From Albimonas marina (GTDB lineage Bacteria > Pseudomonadota > Alphaproteobacteria > Rhodobacterales > Rhodobacteraceae): 64,000 bases of DNA. This document shows positions 58,272-64,000 of this stretch, piece by piece; positions within the stretch are counted from its first letter, which is position 1, and every line of letters begins with the position of its first letter. A program made the position numbers and the translations under genes. The notes under the pieces were generated by a model. That model was not told the DNA's origin. It was given only the letters and a program-made list of their open reading frames with translations, and ran no database searches. Where the stretch lies: assembly GCF_029223255.1 (NCBI RefSeq), contig NZ_JARHUC010000004.1, positions 620,001 through 684,000 on the forward strand, given 5' to 3'.

Positions 58272-58316
58272 GAATTGCGGGGCGGTCCCTTGCAATGCAG
58301 CGAAGGAGGCGAGGTC

Positions 58317-59090
58317 GTGCTGACATCGATCGAAGGGCGCGCGGTGGTGGTGACCGGGGCGTCGAAGGGCATCGGCAAGGGGATCGCGAAGGTCTTCGCC
58401 GAACGGGGCGCGAAGGTGATGCTGGCCGCCCGCGGCGCCGAGGCGCTGGAGGCGACGGCGCAGGAGCTGCGGGCCGGCGGCGCCACGGTCGCGACCCATG
58501 TCTGCGACGTCTCGGACTGGGCGGCGGTGCAGGGGCTGGTGGCCGCCACGCTCGACGCCTTCGGCCGCCTCGACGTGATGTGCGCCAACGCCGGCGTCTT
58601 TCCGCAGACCAGCCTCGCCGAGATGAGCCCCGAGGACTGGGACGGCGTGATGGCCACCAACCTGCGCAGCGCCTTCCTGTGCACCAAGGCGGTCCTGCCG
58701 GTGTTCGAGAAGGCGGGGACCGGCCGCGTGGTGCTGACCTCCTCGATCACCGGGCCGATCACCGGCTTTCCGGGGTGGTCGCACTACGGCGCCTCGAAGG
58801 CCGGGCAGCTCGGCTTCCTGCGCACCGCGGCGATCGAGCTCGCGAAGGTCGGGGCCACGATCAACGCGGTGCTGCCGGGCAACGTGATGACCGAGGGGCT
58901 GGACGGGCTGGGCGAGGACTACCTCGCCACCATGGCCGCCTCGATCCCGCTCAGGAAGATCGGCTCGGTCGCCGACATCGGGCACGCGGCGCTGTTCTTC
59001 GCCTCGGACGAGGCCGGCTACGTCACCGGCCAGACGCTGGTGGTCGACGGCGGCCAGATCCTGCCCGAATCGCTCGAGGCGCTGGAGTAG
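58317..59090 (+). CDS. SDR family oxidoreductase
   Basis: A 257-residue short-chain dehydrogenase with intact motifs: TGASKGIG (13-20), NAG in CANAGVFPQ, catalytic Ser in LTSSITG, and Tyr/Lys in SHYGASKAG. VVDGG closes the C-terminus. The family is close to FabG and 3-oxoacyl/alcohol dehydrogenases. The start is GTG at 58317 with GAAGGAGGCGAGGTC upstream; an in-frame ATG at 58263 is possible but would overlap the operator palindrome. It is divergent from the kinase/lyase unit and might oxidise the aldehyde or alcohol from that pathway. Confidence 0.88.
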   Translation: MLTSIEGRAVVVTGASKGIGKGIAKVFAERGAKVMLAARGAEALEATAQELRAGGATVATHVCDVSDWAAVQGLVAATLDAFGRLDVMCANAGVFPQTSLAEMSPEDWDGVMATNLRSAFLCTKAVLPVFEKAGTGRVVLTSSITGPITGFPGWSHYGASKAGQLGFLRTAAIELAKVGATINAVLPGNVMTEGLDGLGEDYLATMAASIPLRKIGSVADIGHAALFFASDEAGYVTGQTLVVDGGQILPESLEALE

Positions 59091-59193
59091 CGCCGCGGGC
59101 GACCCCCGCCGGGGCGCGGCCGCCGCGGCGGCGCCGCGCTCCGGCAGGGTTGGCGCCTGCTTTGCGGGCATGGCCGAAAATTGCTGCGCGAAA

Positions 59194-59207
59194 TTTGTTC
59201 AGACAAA
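59194..59207 (+). promoter_or_regulatory. Inverted repeat upstream of copper amine oxidase
   Basis: TTTGT-TCAG-ACAAA is a perfect inverted repeat within a clear AT-rich stretch (59171-59232). The shape matches GntR/FadR-type operators (TTGT-N-ACAA). It lies about 145 bases before the amine oxidase start. Confidence 0.45.
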
Positions 59208-59351
59208 CGGGTTGCGCCTATTTTTTGTCGACAGTCGGCCGGCGGCAGGCGCAGCCTTCGCAAGCGCAACACGCCGGAGCCCGTCGCGCCCCGGTTCAGC
59301 CCCATGGAGACCCTTGCGCCGCGAGCGACGGCGCATCTGCCGAGGATGGAC

Positions 59352-61289
59352 ATGAACAAGCCCGAACACCCCATCGCCGCCGACCACGCGCCGACCCATC
59401 CTCTGGAGCCCCTGACCGAGACCGAGATCGCCTACGCCGCCCAGCTGGTGCGCGAGGCCCGCAAGACCGACGCCCTGCGCTTCGAGATGATCGAGCTCAA
59501 GGAGCCCTCGAAGAAGAAGGTCCGCGCCTTCGAGCCGGGCGACGACTTCCCCCGCGAGGCGAGGGTCAACGTGTTCGAGATGGGCAAGATCGGCGTGTGG
59601 AAATACGTCGTCTCCCTCTCCCGCGGGAAGATCCTGTCCGAGACCTTCATCGAGGGCGCCCGGCCGATGATCATGGCCGAGGAGTTCCTCCAGATCGAAG
59701 CCACGGTGAAGGAGAACCCCGAGTTCCAGGCCGCCTGCGCCAAGCGCGGGATCGAGGACGTCTCCCTCGTCTGCGTCGACCCCTGGTCCGCCGGCAACTT
59801 CGGCGTCGAGGACGAGGAGGGCAAGCACGTCGCCCACACCTTCTGCTGGGTGAAGTCAGGCCCCTACGACAACCTCTACGCCCACCCGATCGAGGGCCTG
59901 AACCCCGTCGTCGACATCAAGAAGATGGAGGTCATCCGCATCGACGACTACGGCGTCCGCGAGGTGCCGAAGGAGGACGTGAACTACGAGGCGCAGTTCC
60001 AGGACGGCTTCCGCAAGGACCTCAAGCCCATCGACGTGGTCCAGCCCGAGGGCGTCAGCTTCGACATGGACGGCCGGCGCATCACCTGGGCCGACTGGGA
60101 CATGGTCATCGGCTTCAACGGCCGCGAGGGGCTGACGCTGCATGACGTGAAGCTCGACGGCCGGCCCGCCTTCTACCGCCTGTCGATCGCCGAGATGGTG
60201 GTCCCCTACGGCTCGCCGGCCAAGCAGCACGCGCGCAAGAACGTCTTCGACATCGGCGAATACGGGCTGGGGAAACTGGCGAACTCGCTGGAGCTCGGCT
60301 GCGACTGCCTCGGCGCCATCCAGTACCTCGACGGCTACGTCTCGGGCATCGACGGGTCCCCAGAGAAGATCAAGAACGCCATCTGCATCCACGAGGAGGA
60401 CGACGGCGTCCTGTGGAAGCACTGGGATTTCCGCACCGACCGCACCGAGGTCCGGCGCGCCCGCAAGCTGGTGATCTCCTCGATCTCCACGGTGGGGAAC
60501 TACGAGTACGCCTCCTACTGGTATTTCATGCTCGACGGCACCATCGAGTTCGAGATGAAGGCCACCGGCATCATCAACACCGTGGGCTGCGAGCCGGGGA
60601 ACCCCGGCAAGTACGGGACCGAGGTCGCCCCCGGCGTGCTCGGCCAGATCCACCAGCACACCTTCTGCGCGCGCATCGACCTCGCGGTGGACGGCGACGC
60701 GTGCACCGTCACCGAATGCGACACCATCGCCCCGCCGATGGGCCCCGAGAACCCCTACGGCAACGCCTTCTACATCCAGGAGACGCCGATCACCGCCGAG
60801 GGCGGCCGCAAGCGCGCGCCGGAGAAGGAGCGCTACTGGAAGTTCGTCTCCGCCGAGGGGCGCAACCGCATGGGCCGGCCCACCGCCTTCAAGCTGGAGC
60901 CGGTGCACTCGATCACGCCCTTCAACAAGCCCGAGGGCCCGTCGGGCAAGCGCATGCCCTTCATCTACAACGACCTGTGGGTGACCGCCTACGACCCGGA
61001 GGAGCGCTTCCCCGCCGGCGAGTTCATGAACCACTCCGACGGGACCGACGGGCTGCCGAAATACGTCGCCCGCCAGCGCCCGGTGGAAGGCGCCGACATC
61101 GTCGCCTGGCACGTCTTCGGCCTGCACCACATGCCCCGGCTCGAGGACTTCCCCGTGCAGCCGGTGGTCAAGACCGGCTTCAAGCTGATGCCCAACGGCT
61201 TCTTCGACATCAACCCGGCCCTGAACATGCCGCCCGAGAAGAACGAGGCGAGCACGCACGCCGGATGCTGCGGGGTCGCGGCCGAGTGA
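59352..61289 (+). CDS. Copper amine oxidase (primary-amine oxidase)
   Basis: A 645-residue quinoprotein that oxidises a primary amine to the aldehyde with release of ammonia and H2O2. The topaquinone precursor is Tyr384 in GNYEY, the copper ligands are His434 and His436 (IHQHTF) and a later histidine, His593 (HHMPRLEDFPVQP). The catalytic base is Asp300 (VFDIGEYGLG) and YLDGYVSGIDG precedes the active region. Size fits bacterial enzymes such as Arthrobacter phenylethylamine oxidase. No signal peptide is seen, so it is probably cytoplasmic, unlike TynA. I place the start at 59352 (GAGGATGGAC upstream); an ATG at 59346 or 59304 is possible. A polyamine-type ABC transporter follows. Confidence 0.9.
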   Translation: MNKPEHPIAADHAPTHPLEPLTETEIAYAAQLVREARKTDALRFEMIELKEPSKKKVRAFEPGDDFPREARVNVFEMGKIGVWKYVVSLSRGKILSETFIEGARPMIMAEEFLQIEATVKENPEFQAACAKRGIEDVSLVCVDPWSAGNFGVEDEEGKHVAHTFCWVKSGPYDNLYAHPIEGLNPVVDIKKMEVIRIDDYGVREVPKEDVNYEAQFQDGFRKDLKPIDVVQPEGVSFDMDGRRITWADWDMVIGFNGREGLTLHDVKLDGRPAFYRLSIAEMVVPYGSPAKQHARKNVFDIGEYGLGKLANSLELGCDCLGAIQYLDGYVSGIDGSPEKIKNAICIHEEDDGVLWKHWDFRTDRTEVRRARKLVISSISTVGNYEYASYWYFMLDGTIEFEMKATGIINTVGCEPGNPGKYGTEVAPGVLGQIHQHTFCARIDLAVDGDACTVTECDTIAPPMGPENPYGNAFYIQETPITAEGGRKRAPEKERYWKFVSAEGRNRMGRPTAFKLEPVHSITPFNKPEGPSGKRMPFIYNDLWVTAYDPEERFPAGEFMNHSDGTDGLPKYVARQRPVEGADIVAWHVFGLHHMPRLEDFPVQPVVKTGFKLMPNGFFDINPALNMPPEKNEASTHAGCCGVAAE

Positions 61290-61438
61290 GGCCGGCCCCG
61301 CGGGGGTGAGGCGGCCGCGAGGCCGCGGGATGAGCGAGGCGCTCCGGCGGCCGTGGGGACGGTCGGCGGGGCGCGACCAGGGACGGATCGGGGATGCAGC
61401 CCCGGCCGAAGACCGACCAGACAGGGAAACTCCACCGC

Positions 61439-62701
61439 ATGAACAAGAACCAGTTCCTGCCCCCGTTCCGGGGTCCGTCGCGCCGCACCGTCCTCGCGGG
61501 CCTGGGGGCCGGCTTCGCCGCGTCGCTCGCCGGCGGTCGCGTGAAGGCGGGCCCGGGCGCCACCTACGCCGACGACCTGTGGGCCAAGACCGTGGACGAG
61601 CTGAAGGGCGGCGACTTCCGCAAGACCCTGAACATCCACGCCTGGGAAGGCTACACCGAGGAGCCTGTGCTGGACCCGTTCGCCAAGGCGGTCGGCGCGG
61701 ACGTGAACCCGCAGATGCTGATCTCGGACCCCTCGGCGGTGAACAACCTGCGCTCGGGCGGCACCTCGACCTGGGACCTGATCAACCTCAACAACGCCTG
61801 GCAGCGCAAGATCCTCTACCCCAACCAGCTGATCACGCCGCTCGACGTCGAGAAGTTCAAGCCGCTCTACGAGATGAACGTCCCCGAGTTCGCCTGGCCC
61901 TACAAGTGGGCGATGGCCGACGACGGCGCGCTGCTGGGCATGATCCAGCGCTACGGCCCCTCGGGCGTGGCGATCAACTCCTCGATGATCGACGCCTCCG
62001 AGATCGAGGACGGCGGCTACGCCGGCCTGATCGACGGGCACGCGGGCGAATACGGCATCCTCGACTACGAGAACTGGGTCATCATGCACGCCTGCATGGC
62101 CGCCGGCTTCTCCCCCTTCCGCAAGCACACGGAAGAGGAGATGGCGGCCTATGAGGAGATGATCTTCAAGGTGATGAAGAACGCCAAGAAGATCTCCGCC
62201 GACGCCGCTGCGCTGGCGCGCGACATGATCACCGGCGAGATCGTGGGCTGCTTCCCCGGCTCGCTCTACTCCGTCTCCGCCGCGCGCATGGAGGGCATGT
62301 CCGAGATCACCTGCGTCCTGCCCAAGGAAGGGATCGAGGAGACCAAGACCGACGCCGACCCGATGGGCCGCTCGGGCATCATCTGGATCGAGGTCACCAG
62401 CCTCGTGAACAACCCCGACCCGACGCCGCTGGCCGAGGCCTTCCTGATCTACTGCCACACCCCCGAGGCCGCGCACCGCGTCGCCGCCGAGGCGCCGGGC
62501 ACGCTGAACCCGGTGGTGCAGATGGGCGATCCCGCGGTGCTGGACCTGTTCACCGAGGACCAGCTCGCGGCGGTGATGTGGGGCTCCGACGGGGCCGAGC
62601 TGCGCACGCTCGTCGACCGCTGCATCGATTTCGACATCAACCCCGACTACGACGCGATGCACGACCTCTACACCGAGGCCAAGCGCTCCCGCGGGTTCTG
62701 A
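61439..62701 (+). CDS. ABC transporter substrate-binding protein, PotD-like with Tat signal
   Basis: A 420-residue periplasmic binding protein of the spermidine/putrescine class. A twin-arginine signal is visible (SRRTVLAGLGAG, residues 14-25). NIHAWEGYTEEPVLDPFAKAVGADV begins the mature binding domain and GEIVGCFPGSLYS and IIWIEVTSLV are typical later blocks. Tat export suggests folding with or before a cofactor or oligomerisation. It starts 149 bases after the amine oxidase gene and opens the transporter operon, so the amine oxidised inside the cell may be what is imported. Confidence 0.88.
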   Translation: MNKNQFLPPFRGPSRRTVLAGLGAGFAASLAGGRVKAGPGATYADDLWAKTVDELKGGDFRKTLNIHAWEGYTEEPVLDPFAKAVGADVNPQMLISDPSAVNNLRSGGTSTWDLINLNNAWQRKILYPNQLITPLDVEKFKPLYEMNVPEFAWPYKWAMADDGALLGMIQRYGPSGVAINSSMIDASEIEDGGYAGLIDGHAGEYGILDYENWVIMHACMAAGFSPFRKHTEEEMAAYEEMIFKVMKNAKKISADAAALARDMITGEIVGCFPGSLYSVSAARMEGMSEITCVLPKEGIEETKTDADPMGRSGIIWIEVTSLVNNPDPTPLAEAFLIYCHTPEAAHRVAAEAPGTLNPVVQMGDPAVLDLFTEDQLAAVMWGSDGAELRTLVDRCIDFDINPDYDAMHDLYTEAKRSRGF

Positions 62702-62706
62702 TCTGC

Positions 62707-62746
62707 GGCGGGGGCCGGGTCGACAGCCGTCGACCCGGCCCCCGCC
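62707..62746 (+). terminator. Strong hairpin between binding-protein and ATPase genes
   Basis: A perfect 18-bp stem (GGCGGGGGCCGGGTCGAC and its complement) with loop AGCC, followed by TCCCCTTT. As in many ABC operons it may end most transcripts after the binding protein so that it exceeds the membrane parts. Confidence 0.75.
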
Positions 62747-62814
62747 TCCCCTTTCCGCGCCTTCCGCGCGCACATCCTCGCGCGGGCGCCCATCACGAGA
62801 CGGGAGACCGGCGC

Positions 62815-63876
62815 ATGCCGCAGCCCATCCTGGAACGCAGCCCCATTCTCGAGCTGAAGGACGTCGACAAGATCTTCGGCGACTTCGCCGCGGTCGAGCG
62901 CGTGAACCTCTCGATCGCCGAGGGCGAGTTCTTCACCATCGTCGGGCCCTCCGGCTCGGGCAAGACCACGCTGATCCGGATGCTGGTGGGCATGGACGCC
63001 CCCACCCGCGGAGAGATCCTGCTGCGCGGCCGGCGGATCAACGAGGTCCCCGCCAACAAGCGCCCCTTCTGCATGGTGTTCCAGTCGCTGGCGCTGTTCC
63101 CCCACATGACCGTGGGCGAGAACGTGGCCTATTCCCTCAAGTGCCGCGGCGTCGGCAAGAAGGAGCGGCGCGAGCGCGCGACCGAGTGCCTGGCGCTCGC
63201 CCACCTTCCCGCTTCCTACTACGACCGGGCCGTGACCAAGTGCTCGGGCGGCGAGAAGCAGCGCGTGGCGCTGGCCCGGGCGTTGGCCTACGACCCGGAG
63301 ATCCTGTTCTTCGACGAGCCGCTCTCGGCCCTCGACTACCGCCTCCGCAAGACGCTGGAGAAGGAGCTGAAGGACATCCAGCGCGAGACGGGCAAGACCT
63401 TCATCTACATCACCCACTCCCTCGAGGAGGCGATGGTGATGTCCGACCGCATCGGGGTGATGCGCGACGGGCGGCTGGCCCAGGTCGGCTCGCCCCGCGA
63501 GGTCTACGACCGCCCCAGGACGCGCTTCGTCTCCGAGTTCTTCGGCGAGGTGAACGCCTTCCCCGTGGTCGCGAAGGACGGCCGGCTGTGGTGCGATCCG
63601 CTCAACATGGCCTTCGACCCGCCCCCCGACGCGCCCGCGGGCTTCGCCAAGGGCGCGCTGATCGTGCGGCCCGAGCATCTGCGCTTCGACCCCGCCGCGC
63701 CCAACCCGATCCGGGGGGAGCTGTTCAACGAGTACCTGCTGGGCTCCCGCGTGCAGTACCAGGTGCGCGCCGGCTCGACGACGCTGCTGGTCGAGGGCAT
63801 GGGCGCCACGATGCCCCCCGACCGCCAGGTGGCGCTGGCCTTCGCCCCCGAAGACAGCCTGCTGTTCGCGGAGTGA
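62815..63876 (+). CDS. ABC transporter ATP-binding protein, PotA type (second)
   Basis: A 353-residue ATPase. Walker A GPSGSGKTT (44-52), Q-loop FQSLALFPHMT, signature CSGGEKQR (a CSGGE variant of LSGGQ), Walker B ILFFDEP and H-loop THSLEE are all present, followed by the TOBE domain (LIVRPEHLRFDP). It powers the transporter whose binding protein lies 113 bases upstream and whose permease begins 7 bases later. With the amine oxidase next door a polyamine or related amine is the likely cargo. Confidence 0.9.
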   Translation: MPQPILERSPILELKDVDKIFGDFAAVERVNLSIAEGEFFTIVGPSGSGKTTLIRMLVGMDAPTRGEILLRGRRINEVPANKRPFCMVFQSLALFPHMTVGENVAYSLKCRGVGKKERRERATECLALAHLPASYYDRAVTKCSGGEKQRVALARALAYDPEILFFDEPLSALDYRLRKTLEKELKDIQRETGKTFIYITHSLEEAMVMSDRIGVMRDGRLAQVGSPREVYDRPRTRFVSEFFGEVNAFPVVAKDGRLWCDPLNMAFDPPPDAPAGFAKGALIVRPEHLRFDPAAPNPIRGELFNEYLLGSRVQYQVRAGSTTLLVEGMGATMPPDRQVALAFAPEDSLLFAE

Positions 63877-63883
63877 GCGGGAC

Positions 63884-64000
63884 ATGACCGACATGGCCGA
63901 CGCCCTCCCCGCCTCCGCCCGCGCCGCGCCCGCCGACGCGGCGCAGGCGCCGCGCGCGTCCTGGCGCCCCTCGGCGGGGCTGCTCTGCGCGCTGCCGATG
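63884..64000 (+). CDS. ABC transporter permease, N-terminal fragment (cut by window edge)
   Basis: The first 39 codons of a gene that leaves the window. An Ala/Pro/Arg-rich cytoplasmic tail is followed by the start of a hydrophobic segment (AGLLCALPM). The position, 7 bases after the PotA-type ATPase stop, makes it the first permease of the transporter. Confidence 0.7.
   Translation, partial: MTDMADALPASARAAPADAAQAPRASWRPSAGLLCALPM

Noticed and set aside
1-64000. Prophage, insertion sequence or genomic island
   Set aside because: No transposase, integrase, tRNA-flanked repeat or clear shift in composition is visible; the only repeats are short intergenic ones.

Overview
The window is very GC-rich, with strong G/C third-position bias, tight ATGA-overlapped operons and mostly catabolic content. 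It looks like the chromosome of a high-GC alphaproteobacterium. A marine or soil Rhodobacterales/Paracoccaceae-type lineage would fit: an FNR-type regulator with an FNR box, a PEP-CTERM-like anchored protein, an RTX protein with a serralysin-type C-terminus, many CaiB/acyl-CoA dehydrogenase genes, and polyamine and peptide ABC transporters. That placement is inference; no rRNA or tRNA is present. I see no transposase, phage gene, CRISPR array or replication origin.

Layout. 1-1249 (minus): end of a PotABC-type ABC transporter (ATPase plus the first residues of a permease). 1890-11492: peptide or acyl-amino-acid module, with an M81 metallopeptidase and an M20 hydrolase (minus), divergent from a complete five-component family-5 peptide ABC transporter in four genes (SBP, two permeases, double ATPase), then a second M20 peptidase. 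11723-13730 (minus): SCP2-like protein, alpha/beta hydrolase and SDR operon. 13882-18199: LysR regulator divergent from an acyl-CoA dehydrogenase and an ADP-forming acyl-CoA synthetase. 18302-20367: two flavin-type split-barrel proteins, one fused to GAF and a winged-helix-like domain. 20591-23439: FAD oxidoreductase, cytochrome c and a PEP-CTERM-like secreted protein. 23513-28184: TetR regulator divergent from a three-subunit molybdenum hydroxylase. 28385-30298: RTX protein. 30317-33299: AceE-like keto-acid dehydrogenase E1 divergent from an Lrp-type regulator (an mdeB/mdeR-like pair). 33663-43330: acyl-CoA catabolism (two enoyl-CoA hydratase-family genes, three acyl-CoA dehydrogenases, two CaiB-type CoA-transferases, a LysR regulator). 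43707-49507: serine hydrolase, HisD/HpsN-like dehydrogenase, class-V aminotransferase, acyl-CoA ligase. 49926-54821: crotonase, lytic transglycosylase, a small secreted protein, MetX-like hydrolase, FNR-type regulator. 54955-59090: iminopeptidase-like hydrolase, class-III PLP enzyme and APH-type kinase (a kinase/phospho-lyase module), with a divergent SDR. 59352-64000: copper amine oxidase followed by a polyamine-type ABC transporter that runs off the end.

The common theme is uptake and breakdown of peptides, amines and carboxylic acids through CoA thioesters. The most unusual structure is not a gene. A palindromic element of about 166 nt occurs three times (1.6, 43.5 and 49.7 kb) inside a longer shared block of about 310-316 nt, and paired changes in its arms keep the fold. 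Other unexplained structures are an inverted pair of a second hairpin repeat bracketing 36.9-41.1 kb, a four-hairpin array at 47.6 kb, and several perfect operator-like palindromes in divergent promoter regions.
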